Origin: Salimicrobium humidisoli
Lineage (GTDB): Bacteria > Bacillota > Bacilli > Bacillales > Halobacillaceae
Reading direction: 5' to 3'
NCBI RefSeq assembly: GCF_002295105.1
Contig: NZ_NSGH01000001.1
Span: 213,351 to 277,350 of the forward strand
Length of the DNA: 64,000 bases
Position 1 is the first letter of the stretch. The number at the start of each line of letters is the position of its first letter. Shown in pieces: positions 32,217 to 41,254 of the stretch. The notes below the pieces were generated by a model. It was not told the DNA's origin. It did not search any database and saw nothing but the letters and a program-made list of their open reading frames with translations. A program made the position numbers and the translations under genes.

Positions 32217-35196
32217 AAAAGTGTTGGTTCTCGGTTCCGGGCCCATCATTATCGGTCAGGCGGCGGAATTCGATTATTCCGGTACGCAGGGATGTATCGC
32301 CCTGAAGGAAGAAGGTTACGAGGTAGTACTCGTTAATAACAATCCGGCCACGATTATGACGGATCCCGCTATTGCAGACAGCGTCTATTGCGAGCCGCTC
32401 ACAGTCGAAAGTGTGGAAGCTATTATTAAAAAAGAAAGGCCCGATGCCCTGCTTGCAGGACTGGGAGGGCAGACGGCACTGAACCTTGCGGTGGAACTTC
32501 AACAGAAAGGAGTCATGGATGCGCATGAGCTGAAAGTGCTCGGAACCTCCATCGACTCTATTCAAAAAGGGGAAGACCGGGAACAGTTCAGACAGGTGAT
32601 GCGTGATACGGAGCAGCCGGTCGTGGAAAGCCAGGTGATTACCACCTTCGATGCCGCCCGGGCTTTTACGGAAAAAACAGGCTTTCCGGTTATCAGCCGT
32701 CCGGCCTACACGCTTGGCGGGCGCGGGGGAGGCATCGCGCATAACGAGGAAGAGCTTCGCTCCCTCATGAAAGACGGGCTGAAAGCGAGTCCTATTTCCC
32801 AGGTAATACTCGAGAAAAGCATCGCGGGGTTCAAGGAACTGGAATACGAAGTGATGCGCGATACAAATGGTACGTGTATATCTGTATGCAATATGGAAAA
32901 CGTGGATCCGGTAGGGGTGCATACAGGAGATTCGATTGTTACGGCCCCTTCCCAGACACTTACGGATAAAGAATATCAGATGCTGCGTACGTCAGCTCTG
33001 AAAATCGTGGACATTCTCGAGGTGATCGGAGGCTGTAACGTGCAGTTCGCTCTCGACCCTGCCAGCCGGCAATATTACGTCATCGAAGTCAATCCGCGGG
33101 TAAGCCGCTCTTCCGCTCTCGCCTCGAAAGCTACCGGGTACCCGATTGCAAAACTGGCGGCAAAGCTGGCTCTCGGGTATCGGCTTGATGAACTGCTCAA
33201 TCCTCTTACCGGTTATACGTACGCAAGCTTCGAACCGGCTCTGGACTATGTCGTTGTGAAGTTTCCCCGCTGGCCTTTCGATAAATTCGCAGGAGCAGAT
33301 CGTACCCTCGGCACTAAAATGAAGGCGACAGGTGAAGTGATGGCAATCGACCGGACACTGGAAGCGGCTTTTCAGAAAGCGATCGATTCGCTGGATCAGT
33401 CAGCGCCGGTGTTCAATGAAGAAAGGGACGCATGGGAACACGTAAAGAAACCGACTGATGCGAGATTTTTCGCCCTCCTTCATCTGATGCGGAAGGGCAC
33501 GACCACAGAAGAACTGTTTGCAGCTACGCAGATTGATCCTTTCTTCCTGGATACTTTTGAACGTATGCTTTCGTGGGAGCAGCGCCTGGCGGAGGACACC
33601 TCCGTACGTACGATAAAGGAAGCGAAACTCTACGGAGTGTCAGATGCGAAAATTGCTGAAGTCACCGGCACTAATGAAAGGGAATGGATAAAATTCAGAG
33701 AAGAGAATAGCATAAAACCGTCCTACAAAATCGTTGATACGTGCGCAGGTGAATTCGAAGCCGAAACAAACTACGCCTACAGCACGTATGCAGGCGTGAC
33801 GGAAATCAGTCCACTCCGGGCGGGCAAGAAAGCCCTGATCGTCGGAGCGGGACCGATACGTATCGGCCAGGGCGTAGAGTTCGATTATAGTTCGGTCAAA
33901 GCGATTGAAAGCCTGCAGAAATCAGGGTATACAACGATTATGATCAATAATAATCCGGAAACGGTCAGCACCGATTTCGAAACGGCAGACAGGCTGTACT
34001 TTGAACCTTTGAAACTGGAGAATATTCTCGATGTAGCCGCTTTTGAGAAAGTGGATGTCGTTTTCACAGCGTTCGGCGGCCAGACGGCTCTTAACGTAAC
34101 GGAAGCTGTGGAAAAAGCCGGATATAAGGTGGCCGGAGCATCTTCCGAAACCATCGCTAAACTCGAAGATCGGGAGGCTTTCTATGAATTACTGCAGATG
34201 ATAGATGTTCCCCACGTCCCCGGCGAGATGTGTCACTCACCGGAAGAAGCACGTGCAGCCGCACATACGTATCAGTATCCGCTTCTCTGTCGTCCCTCCT
34301 ACGTTATAGGTGGACAGGGGATGGTCGTGATCCATTCGAAGAATGAACTTGAGTCGGCTCTTCAGGAGATGGAGCAGAGACATTACCCGCTGGTGATGGA
34401 CCAGTTCATCTCCGGAGAGGAAGTAGAAGTGGAACTTGTCAGTAATGGTTCGGAAGTATTCATTCCCGGTCTCATGGCACACATTGAAAAAGCCGGCGTC
34501 CATTCAGGAGACAGCATGGCCGTGTTCCCTGCAGAGGTAGAGGGGACGATCCGGCATCAGGTAGAAACATTTGCGAAGAAGATTGCAACTTCCATAAATT
34601 ATAAAGGAATCATGAATATACAGTTCCTTGTGAGCGGGACGAATGTCTTCGTTTTGGAAGTGAACCCGCGTTCGAGCCGTACGGTCCCGATTGTGAGTAA
34701 AACCGCAGCACTTCCGCTCATCGACTGGGCGGTCCGGGCGATGGTCGGGGAATCGATATGTTTCCCGGAAAAAACGCTCCACATACCCTGTGTGGCAGTG
34801 AAATTTCCGGTATTCTCCTCTCATGCTCTGGCGGAACTCGATCACAAACTCGGAGCTAACATGATGTCCACCGGAGAGGGGATGTATATCGGTGAAACGA
34901 AAGAAGAGGCGCTTGCAAAAGTGTTCGAACACTTACCTCCAGCCGGAAGTCCGGCATGTTTCGATGAAGATCACGACGATGATTTCGATACGTGGCTGAA
35001 CACGCCGGAAGCTGCGGTCTACCATAACGAAGGTGAAACGGAAGAAGCGAGAGAGAAGAGGGTGAAAGCATTAAAAGCAGGCATCACTATTTTCAGTGAC
35101 CCGGATGCATACAGAGCTTATAAGGAGAACCGGAAGGATGGCAGCAGGACAAGGATCGCTCTTAGAAAATCCGTAGAGGAAGAGGTGATAGTGTGA
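32209..35196 (+). CDS. carB: Carbamoyl-phosphate synthase large subunit
   Basis: A 995-residue synthetase with two homologous ATP-grasp halves. The first starts VLVLGSGPIIIGQAAEFDYSG and the second ALIVGAGPIRIGQGVEFDYSS, each followed by its ATP-grasp domain (RPAYTLGGRGGG; RPSYVIGGQGMV). Length is short for CarB (usually about 1,030-1,075) and the C-terminal MGS-like allosteric domain is reduced or very divergent after MMSTGEGMYIG. This would fit an arginine-specific enzyme not controlled by UMP/PRPP. The TGA overlaps the argF GTG. Confidence 0.94.
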   Translation: MSEKVLVLGSGPIIIGQAAEFDYSGTQGCIALKEEGYEVVLVNNNPATIMTDPAIADSVYCEPLTVESVEAIIKKERPDALLAGLGGQTALNLAVELQQKGVMDAHELKVLGTSIDSIQKGEDREQFRQVMRDTEQPVVESQVITTFDAARAFTEKTGFPVISRPAYTLGGRGGGIAHNEEELRSLMKDGLKASPISQVILEKSIAGFKELEYEVMRDTNGTCISVCNMENVDPVGVHTGDSIVTAPSQTLTDKEYQMLRTSALKIVDILEVIGGCNVQFALDPASRQYYVIEVNPRVSRSSALASKATGYPIAKLAAKLALGYRLDELLNPLTGYTYASFEPALDYVVVKFPRWPFDKFAGADRTLGTKMKATGEVMAIDRTLEAAFQKAIDSLDQSAPVFNEERDAWEHVKKPTDARFFALLHLMRKGTTTEELFAATQIDPFFLDTFERMLSWEQRLAEDTSVRTIKEAKLYGVSDAKIAEVTGTNEREWIKFREENSIKPSYKIVDTCAGEFEAETNYAYSTYAGVTEISPLRAGKKALIVGAGPIRIGQGVEFDYSSVKAIESLQKSGYTTIMINNNPETVSTDFETADRLYFEPLKLENILDVAAFEKVDVVFTAFGGQTALNVTEAVEKAGYKVAGASSETIAKLEDREAFYELLQMIDVPHVPGEMCHSPEEARAAAHTYQYPLLCRPSYVIGGQGMVVIHSKNELESALQEMEQRHYPLVMDQFISGEEVEVELVSNGSEVFIPGLMAHIEKAGVHSGDSMAVFPAEVEGTIRHQVETFAKKIATSINYKGIMNIQFLVSGTNVFVLEVNPRSSRTVPIVSKTAALPLIDWAVRAMVGESICFPEKTLHIPCVAVKFPVFSSHALAELDHKLGANMMSTGEGMYIGETKEEALAKVFEHLPPAGSPACFDEDHDDDFDTWLNTPEAAVYHNEGETEEAREKRVKALKAGITIFSDPDAYRAYKENRKDGSRTRIALRKSVEEEVIV

Positions 35197-36140
35197 GGAC
35201 GGAAACCACGGATCCAAAGGAAGGAATTTCTTTGAAAGGGAAGCACCTGCTTACCTGGAAAGACTACAGCAGAAAAGAAATCATTCATTTACTTGAAAGA
35301 GCGCTGGTATTGAAACAGTCTCCCTACTCTGGTGCGTTATCTCAAAAAACTCTGGCTATGATTTTCGAAAAATCGTCGACCCGGACCCGCGTCTCCTTCG
35401 AAGTGGGGATGACGCAGCTCGGAGGGACAGCCATCAATCTGAACAGCCGGGACATGCAGCTTGGACGCGGAGAAACAATCGGGGATACGGCGAAGGTTCT
35501 GTCGCGGTACGTGGATGGTATTATGATCCGCACCGATGCGCATCAGAAACTCGAGGAGCTGGCCGGGAACGGGAGTGTCCCCGTTATCAGCGGACTTTGT
35601 GATTTGTACCATCCGTGCCAGGCACTGGCCGATATGCTCACTGTTTATGAGCAGAAAGGTCAATTAGCCGGGGTGAAACTCGTTTATACCGGAGATGGAA
35701 ATAATGTAGCCCACTCTCTTATGACGATAGGAGCAATTCTCGGTCTCGAGGTCGTGGTAGCCTCTCCCTCCGGCTATTGGCCGCTTGATTTTATAACAGG
35801 GAATGCAAAGAAGCTGGCGGCAAAACATGGGGGCAGTGTTACAGTAACAGAAAACGTGGAAGAAGCTGCCGCGGGTGCCGATATCCTTTATACCGATGTC
35901 TGGACCAGTATGGGACAGGACGGAGAAGAAAAAGAAAGAAAAGAGGCGCTTTTCCCCTATCAGATTAATGAAAGGCTTGTGACAGCAGCAAAGCCGGATG
36001 TAAGTGTTCTTCACTGTCTGCCGGCCCACCGGGAAGAGGAGATAACCGGAGAGGTGATGGAAGGGGAGAATTCCCTTGTCTTTGAACAGGCCGAAAATCG
36101 CCTTCATGTACAAAAAGCAATTTTGGAAGCATTACTTTAA
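35193..36140 (+). CDS. argF: Ornithine carbamoyltransferase
   Basis: A 315-residue enzyme that makes citrulline from ornithine and carbamoyl phosphate. The phosphate-binding SSTRTRVSF motif, the HPCQ motif (LYHPCQALADM) and the ornithine-loop Cys motif LHCLPAHREEE are intact. The GTG at 35193 overlaps the carB stop codon. A TTG at 35232 with AAAGGAAGGA six bases upstream would start at MKGKHLLTW, the usual position of the domain, and is a serious alternative. Last gene of the carA-carB-argF operon; the other arginine genes are not in the window. Confidence 0.94.
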   Translation: MRTETTDPKEGISLKGKHLLTWKDYSRKEIIHLLERALVLKQSPYSGALSQKTLAMIFEKSSTRTRVSFEVGMTQLGGTAINLNSRDMQLGRGETIGDTAKVLSRYVDGIMIRTDAHQKLEELAGNGSVPVISGLCDLYHPCQALADMLTVYEQKGQLAGVKLVYTGDGNNVAHSLMTIGAILGLEVVVASPSGYWPLDFITGNAKKLAAKHGGSVTVTENVEEAAAGADILYTDVWTSMGQDGEEKERKEALFPYQINERLVTAAKPDVSVLHCLPAHREEEITGEVMEGENSLVFEQAENRLHVQKAILEALL

Positions 36141-36146
36141 AACAGT

Positions 36147-36180
36147 ACTGTCCCGTTTTTTTCAAGCGGGGCAGTTTTTT
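36147..36180 (+). terminator. Terminator after argF
   Basis: Stem ACTGTCCCG / CGGGGCAGT (one G-T pair) with a 10-base loop and six Ts. Confidence 0.88.
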
Positions 36181-36385
36181 ATGTTTAATATATGTAAAGA
36201 AAAGGAACCAGTTCTGCAGGCAATCAGTAATTATAAATTGTAAAACTTAGTGATTAAGTAGGAGTTTTGACCCTTGTCTAAAGTTCCCTTATATGGGATT
36301 CTTAAAGAAGAATACTTTTATTGTGAACAGTATAAGATCTGGGGAAAATGAACTGTTTTTAACATTACACAGGAGGTCGTTCAGG

Positions 36386-37132
36386 ATGCACAAATACTGG
36401 ATAAGCGGGTTAATAATGGTGCTGCTTGGAGTAGTCAACCCTATTAAGGGAGAAACGGAAACGTTACCGGGGAAAGAAGTGCCGATAGACAAAGCCTGGA
36501 CGATCGAGTTTACGGAAAATGTGGATGAAGATATTCTTTCAAGCAATAACTACGTGGGTATCAAGAGAGAAGACGGTACATTCGTCCCTCTGGAAAGAAC
36601 AATCGGGGAAGCTTCAATCAGGCTGGAACCCGAAGAATTCTATAAGGACGGAGAAACCTATGAATTATACCTTTCTCCCGAACTCCGCTCCGAGACAAAA
36701 ACGGAGACAGCCCGTAATTTCAGGGCTGTGTATGAAGTATCCGCTTTTGAACGGGAAGTGGTGGAACTTACCAACGAAAAAAGAGCAGCGTACGGTCTTC
36801 CTCCTCTGGAACTGAACGAAGAGCTCAGTCGTGTAGCGAAACAGAAATCATTTGATATGCATGAGAATTCCTATTTCGCCCACCAGTCACCGACGTATGG
36901 GTCTCCGTTCAATATGATGAATATGTTCGGACTCAATTATCAGTATGCCGGGGAAAACATTGCTGCCGGACAGATTTCTCCGGAAGAAGTAGTGGAAGCG
37001 TGGATGAACAGTGAAGGTCACCGCGCCAACATTTTAAATGAAAATTATGATGAAATCGGTGTCGGTTACGTCGATAGCGACGGTTATTATGTCACGTACT
37101 GGACGCAATTTTTCTATACATCCGGAGAATAA
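36386..37132 (+). CDS. Secreted CAP (SCP/PR1-like) domain protein
   Basis: A 248-residue exported protein. Residues 1-22 look like a signal peptide, followed by a beta-rich SbsA Ig-like region (DKAWTIEFTENVDEDIL ... TYELYLSPEL) and a C-terminal CAP domain (about 120-245) with the conserved VVELTNEKRAAYGLPPLELN, HSSYFAHQ-like sequence NSYFAHQSPTYGSPF, AGENIAAG and WMNSEGHRANILN. The bacterial YkwD-type proteins are widespread but their biochemical role is unclear. AGGAGG precedes the ATG at 36386; the open frame from 36293 has no such signal. Confidence 0.88.
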   Translation: MHKYWISGLIMVLLGVVNPIKGETETLPGKEVPIDKAWTIEFTENVDEDILSSNNYVGIKREDGTFVPLERTIGEASIRLEPEEFYKDGETYELYLSPELRSETKTETARNFRAVYEVSAFEREVVELTNEKRAAYGLPPLELNEELSRVAKQKSFDMHENSYFAHQSPTYGSPFNMMNMFGLNYQYAGENIAAGQISPEEVVEAWMNSEGHRANILNENYDEIGVGYVDSDGYYVTYWTQFFYTSGE

Positions 37133-37153
37133 TCCAGGTGATGTAAAGGCAAT

Positions 37154-37205
37154 ACCCGTCTCCTGCTTTCCCGGTGAGGAAAACAGGAGACGGGTTCTTT
37201 TTTTA
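37154..37205 (+). terminator. Terminator after the CAP protein gene
   Basis: Perfect 12-bp stem ACCCGTCTCCTG / CAGGAGACGGGT with an 18-base loop and T run. Confidence 0.9.
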
Positions 37206-37227
37206 TTTAAGAGAGGAGAATGGACAG

Positions 37228-38625
37228 ATGTACATAAAAGAGCTGAGTGAAATAGATGGAATAGCCCAGGCCCGTATGGTGAAAGAGGGAGCGGTATCGC
37301 AAGAAGAGGTGCTGCTTCATTATCGCATGATTCAGGAGGAGAGAAATCCGGAGCTGAATGCGATCGTTCATGAAGTGAAGAATGCCGATTACCGGAAGGA
37401 CGGTTTCTTCGCAGGGCTGCCGTTCCTCATCAAAGATTTGAATGCGGTCAAAGGAGCACCGTTGACTTACGGTTCCAAAGTGATGGAAGGATTCACGGCA
37501 CCCGGGGATGAAGAGATCGTCAGGCGCTACAAAAAAGCGGGCCTCAACATTACCGGGAAAACGAACACTCCCGAGTTCGGATTCACTCCTGCTACGGAAT
37601 CACAGTTTCTCGGGGAGACGATCAATCCGTGGGATCGGACGAGATCTCCGGGCGGATCAAGCGGAGGTGCTGCGGTAGCTGTAGCTGCAGGAATGGTACC
37701 TTTCGCTCACGGGAGTGACGGAGGAGGATCCCTTCGTATACCTGCATCAAATACCGGCACGTTCGGTTTTAAACCGACACGGGGCCGCTCTCCGCTTACG
37801 ATGTATCTTAACAGCCTTTCTGTTCAGCATGCGCTGACGACTTCCGTACGGGACAGTGCCGCCCTGCTTGATGTCATTGAAGGGCCGGTCCCGGGGACGG
37901 GTTACGGTTTCCCGGAGAAAGATCTTCCTTTTTTTGACACCATCGGTGAGTCTCCGGGGAAACTGAAAATAGCTTATGCCCCGAACGTACACGGCAATAT
38001 CGAGATCGACGAAGAAGTACAGGAAGTGGTGCGGGATGCGGCAGAAAAGTGCGCTTCTCTCGGTCATGAAGTGGAAGAAGTATATCCGGATTTTGACCAC
38101 GACGGTATGATGGAAGCTTATATTTACCTGTGGGTCGTCGGAGGAGCGCTCAGTGTAGATAAAGCAGCCAGTGCGAACAATAAGGCCCCGGCTGACCCTT
38201 TTATCGAAAAAATGTTATCTACGCTGAAGGAAAAAGCTGCCGGCTACAGTGCTCTTGAATATGAGAAAGCCAGGGAGAAAGTTTTTCTCGAAACGCAGAA
38301 GCTCGATCGTTTTTTTAAAGAATACGACGTGCTGATTAATCCGGTGAATCATAAAAAAGCCCTGCCTCTCGGCCGTTATAACGGAGAAGAGAAAACGATC
38401 GATGAGATACTTTCCGTTTCGGAAATATATGCCTACTTGACTCCCATAGCAAACATGACGGGTCAGCCGGCCATGAGTGTACCGACGTACTGGACGAAAG
38501 AAAACCTGCCGATCGGTTCTCATTTCCAGGCCCGTTACGGATGCGACAAAGTTCTGTTCCAGCTTGCGCGTCAACTTGAAGAAGCTTTTCCCTGGAAAGA
38601 AAAATATAAAGAAATCAGAGGATAG
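37228..38625 (+). CDS. Amidase signature family enzyme
   Basis: A 465-residue amidase with the Ser-cisSer-Lys triad: Lys in [13 protein letters not shown], and the serine-rich core [35 protein letters not shown]. The C-terminal half has [16 protein letters not shown], where GatA proteins have a different segment, so it is not obviously the aminoacyl-tRNA amidotransferase subunit. The substrate is unknown. The ATG at 37228 follows GAGAGGAG; the upstream open frame from 37174 lies in the preceding terminator and is not credible. Monocistronic. Confidence 0.9.
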   Translation: MYIKELSEIDGIAQARMVKEGAVSQEEVLLHYRMIQEERNPELNAIVHEVKNADYRKDGFFAGLPFLIKDLNAVKGAPLTYGSKVMEGFTAPGDEEIVRRYKKAGLNITGKTNTPEFGFTPATESQFLGETINPWDRTRSPGGSSGGAAVAVAAGMVPFAHGSDGGGSLRIPASNTGTFGFKPTRGRSPLTMYLNSLSVQHALTTSVRDSAALLDVIEGPVPGTGYGFPEKDLPFFDTIGESPGKLKIAYAPNVHGNIEIDEEVQEVVRDAAEKCASLGHEVEEVYPDFDHDGMMEAYIYLWVVGGALSVDKAASANNKAPADPFIEKMLSTLKEKAAGYSALEYEKAREKVFLETQKLDRFFKEYDVLINPVNHKKALPLGRYNGEEKTIDEILSVSEIYAYLTPIANMTGQPAMSVPTYWTKENLPIGSHFQARYGCDKVLFQLARQLEEAFPWKEKYKEIRG

Positions 38626-38668
38626 AACAGAAAAGTGTTCCTGCCAGTCGATTTCTCGGGAAACAAAT

Positions 38669-38700
38669 AATAGCCGGGGGGTATCCTCCCGGCTATTTTG
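38669..38700. terminator. Bidirectional terminator between amidase and response regulator genes
   Basis: Perfect stem AATAGCCGGG / CCCGGCTATT. The stop codon of the minus-strand regulator gene lies inside the right arm, and A and T runs flank the stem. Confidence 0.85.
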
Positions 38701-39313
38701 TATACCATTTATACAGTTTTTTCGGCCTTCCTATCTTCTGGTGGCTGATTACCTGTTTTACCTGCCCTTCCTCAAGCAGGTGCATCAGGTATCGATAGAC
38801 GGTAGGGTAGGCAAGACCGATTTCTTTGGAAACGACATCGACGGACGCAGGTTCTTCTTCTTTTTTCAGGTGCTCCGCAATAATACTTAAAGTATTTTTG
38901 CTGATCCCTTTGGCGGAGTAGATTTCCTCACTTTCTTCGTGCACGGAACGCATATTTGCAAGCTTTACGTGCAGCTGGATACGGGAAATCAAATCCGGGG
39001 CTTTGACCGGTTTTAAGGCGAAATCCGTCGCGCCTTCTTCGAGAAAGCGATCCGCAATTTCCTGGCGCTCATCCACCGTAAGGACAAGGATGGGTACCTG
39101 CTGATTCTGTTTTCTTATTTCTTTGACCGTCTGCAGCCCGTCCATCTCCGGCATATGATAGTCGACCAGAATAATGTCGAATTTCTCCCGCTGAAATAAA
39201 TCGACTCCCTCGCGACCGTTCACGGCCGTATTTGATTGCCATCCCGCATGGTTACAGAATTCCGTCAGCATATAACGCAAGGATTCGTCATTATCGATGA
39301 TCAGTATGTTCAT
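38693..39313 (-). CDS. Response regulator with C-terminal HTH (CitB/DcuR-like)
   Basis: A 206-residue regulator: receiver domain (MNILIIDNDESLRYMLTEF, phosphoacceptor Asp in IILVDYHMPEMDG, Thr and Lys in LVLTVDE and FALKPVK) and a C-terminal winged/HTH region (VSKEIGLAYPTVYRYLMHLLEEGQV, GRPKKLYKW) as in CitT/DcuR regulators of organic-acid metabolism. The ATG at 39313 gives the normal receiver start; the frame extends to 39403 inside the kinase gene. It overlaps the kinase by 23 bases. Target genes are unknown. Confidence 0.88.
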   Translation of the reverse strand: MNILIIDNDESLRYMLTEFCNHAGWQSNTAVNGREGVDLFQREKFDIILVDYHMPEMDGLQTVKEIRKQNQQVPILVLTVDERQEIADRFLEEGATDFALKPVKAPDLISRIQLHVKLANMRSVHEESEEIYSAKGISKNTLSIIAEHLKKEEEPASVDVVSKEIGLAYPTVYRYLMHLLEEGQVKQVISHQKIGRPKKLYKWYTK

Positions 39314-40625
39314 AGCGTGTCCTCTCCTTCGGAAAATGTATCCAGAATGTTGTGCCGACCCCCGGTTCGCTTTCGATATCGAGGGAGGCCCCGTGTTCTT
39401 CAATTACGTTTTTGACGAATGATAAACCGAGCCCCGGGTGCTCTTTCGTACTGAATCCGGCGTTCCAGATTTTTTGGAGGTCCCGATTTTTGATGCCGGG
39501 CCCGTTGTCTTCGATACCGATCCATATGCCCGCATGGACTTCCGAACGGATGACGACCTGGGCGTTTTTCTGACCTTCGACAGCGTCTCCGGCGTTATCA
39601 ATCAGGTTGACGATTGCCCTTGTCATCCGGATTTTGTTAATGTAGATCTCTATATCACTCGGAGCCTGGAGTTCGAACTGGTAAATGGTAGAGGATTCGG
39701 ACAATTTGTTTTGCCTCACGTATTCGATCAGCGTGTGCAGGGAGCACCAGTTCTTCTTTTCATCATATAGTATTTCAGAGACCATGTCGCTCGTAGCCTC
39801 TATAGAATCGGATATTTTTCCGGTATATGTCTGGATATCCGGATCGTCCGTTTTCATCTGGATAAGAGAATTCAGCCCCTCCATCAGAGAGAGTGGTGTT
39901 TTCAGGTCGTGGACGAGATGAAGGGCTTCCCGGCCGCTTCTTGCTTCCACCATTTCGAGCCGCGCCGACTCCAGATCTTTGCGCATTTTCCACTTCTGTT
40001 CGACCACTGTTAAATAGACGGCAAACACGAGGGCATGGACGATGAAGACAGCTGAAAATAAAAGGCTGTAGATAGATAGAGTGTTTTCAAAACCGATAGC
40101 GGACGATGTACTTTTAACCAGTACGGAAACTTCTCCGCCGCCGAACCCGAAAGAAGTGAGAGCAGGGACGATATCCAGCCACTGGTAACCGAACAGAAGC
40201 TGGGAGAAAACGAAAGACATAAACAGCGGACGCATATTTTGTCTGCCGAACAGCTGAAGAAATAAAATGGATAGTAACAGAAGAATGGCAGGTCCCCCGA
40301 AATGATAGTTCATGGAATAATAAGAGTTGATAAGCAGATATACTGCAGGAATAATCACGACCGGAACGGCGATTTTCAGTATGGGACGGTTATATTTTCT
40401 TCCAAGAGCATCCCCGAGGAGCAGAGCCCCGAGATAGTGGGGAAGAGCTCTCAATGTATTCAGAAAAACGAGAATAAGTGCGGTAAGCATTAAAGTACTG
40501 CCGTCGGGGTTGTTTTTGAGTTTTTCAATCATATGATGCAGCCCGACATGTTCAATGTCGAATAGAAGTGGAAAGAAGACTCCGAAAATGATCAGCAGTA
40601 TCGGTATCCAGAAGCGTTTTCTCAC
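39291..40625 (-). CDS. Membrane sensor histidine kinase
   Basis: A 444-residue kinase. The first 215 residues hold about seven transmembrane helices and no extracellular sensor domain, so the signal is probably read in the membrane. HisKA motif LHLVHDLKTPLSLMEGL (phosphoacceptor His), N box IVNLIDNAGDAVEG, G1 IEDNGPGIKNR and G2 GLGLSFVKNVIEEHG are intact. GTG start with GGGGGGAAGGG upstream. Forms a two-gene operon with the response regulator. The ligand is unknown. Confidence 0.88.
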   Translation of the reverse strand: MRKRFWIPILLIIFGVFFPLLFDIEHVGLHHMIEKLKNNPDGSTLMLTALILVFLNTLRALPHYLGALLLGDALGRKYNRPILKIAVPVVIIPAVYLLINSYYSMNYHFGGPAILLLLSILFLQLFGRQNMRPLFMSFVFSQLLFGYQWLDIVPALTSFGFGGGEVSVLVKSTSSAIGFENTLSIYSLLFSAVFIVHALVFAVYLTVVEQKWKMRKDLESARLEMVEARSGREALHLVHDLKTPLSLMEGLNSLIQMKTDDPDIQTYTGKISDSIEATSDMVSEILYDEKKNWCSLHTLIEYVRQNKLSESSTIYQFELQAPSDIEIYINKIRMTRAIVNLIDNAGDAVEGQKNAQVVIRSEVHAGIWIGIEDNGPGIKNRDLQKIWNAGFSTKEHPGLGLSFVKNVIEEHGASLDIESEPGVGTTFWIHFPKERTRYEHTDHR

Positions 40626-40745
40626 AGATCCCTTCCCCCCTTATGATGTATATAGCCGGTTTCCTGCATGAATCTTTTCTCTTTATTATAACCGTGATGA
40701 TCGGGAGGTGCCATATGAAGAATGAAGTGCCGGTTCAAAAACCAT

Positions 40746-40780
40746 AAAAAGCAGCCGGGAGCGCTGCTCCGGCTGCTTTT
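40746..40780. terminator. Terminator after the DUF779 gene
   Basis: Stem AAAAAGCAGCCGG / CCGGCTGCTTTT with a 10-base loop, in the gap between two minus-strand operons. Confidence 0.88.
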
Positions 40781-40793
40781 GAAAAACAGGCAG

Positions 40794-41159
40794 TTATACT
40801 TTCCGTTTGTTCAGTTCATCATTCTCTTCCTTCGTGAAAGCACGCGAGCGAGTCAGGAACCGTTTCCCTTCTACACCTTCAAGAGAAAACATACCTCCGC
40901 GTCCATCCACGACATCAATGATCAGCTGGGTGTGCTTCCAGTACTCAAATTGTTTCTTGTGAATATAAAAGGGGACTCCGGCGATTTCACCGAGTTTTAT
41001 ATCCTGAGCCCCGACCATAAGATCACCTTCGGGGTAACACATCGGTGAACTGCCGTCGCAGCAGCCGCCGGACTGGTGGAACATCAGGGCTCCATGTTTT
41101 TCCTTCAGGGTGTCGATAAGTGCAAGAGCGTCTTCTGTTGCCGTAACTCGTTCGGCCAT
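40794..41159 (-). CDS. DUF779 family protein
   Basis: A 121-residue protein with the DUF779 core: GALMFHQSGGCCDGSSPMCYPEGD, with a Cys pair, and FEYWKHTQLIIDVVDGRGGMFSLEG near the C-terminus. These proteins are nearly always encoded next to acetaldehyde-type aldehyde dehydrogenases, as here, but the role is not established. The first ATG (41168) lies on the ribosome binding site AAAGGAT; the second (41159) is the likely start. It is 95 bases after the dehydrogenase gene and contains no promoter-like separation beyond a dispersed repeat. Confidence 0.85.
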   Translation of the reverse strand: MAERVTATEDALALIDTLKEKHGALMFHQSGGCCDGSSPMCYPEGDLMVGAQDIKLGEIAGVPFYIHKKQFEYWKHTQLIIDVVDGRGGMFSLEGVEGKRFLTRSRAFTKEENDELNKRKV

Positions 41160-41206
41160 AAGGCTCATCCTTTCTGGTGTAGGTAATTCTTGTCCGGACG
41201 GCGGGG

Positions 41207-41250
41207 TTTCTTGCTTACGACAGTGCTTCTAACCGGAAGTTTCCGCTTTT
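41207..41250. repeat. Dispersed repeat, copy A
   Basis: A 44-base intergenic element, roughly 78% identical to 60687-60730. Both share GCTTACG, a CGGAA / TTCCG palindrome and CGCTTT. Paired substitutions keep a small stem intact in both copies. It lies between the aldehyde dehydrogenase and DUF779 genes. Confidence 0.55.
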
Positions 41251-41254
41251 GTTC

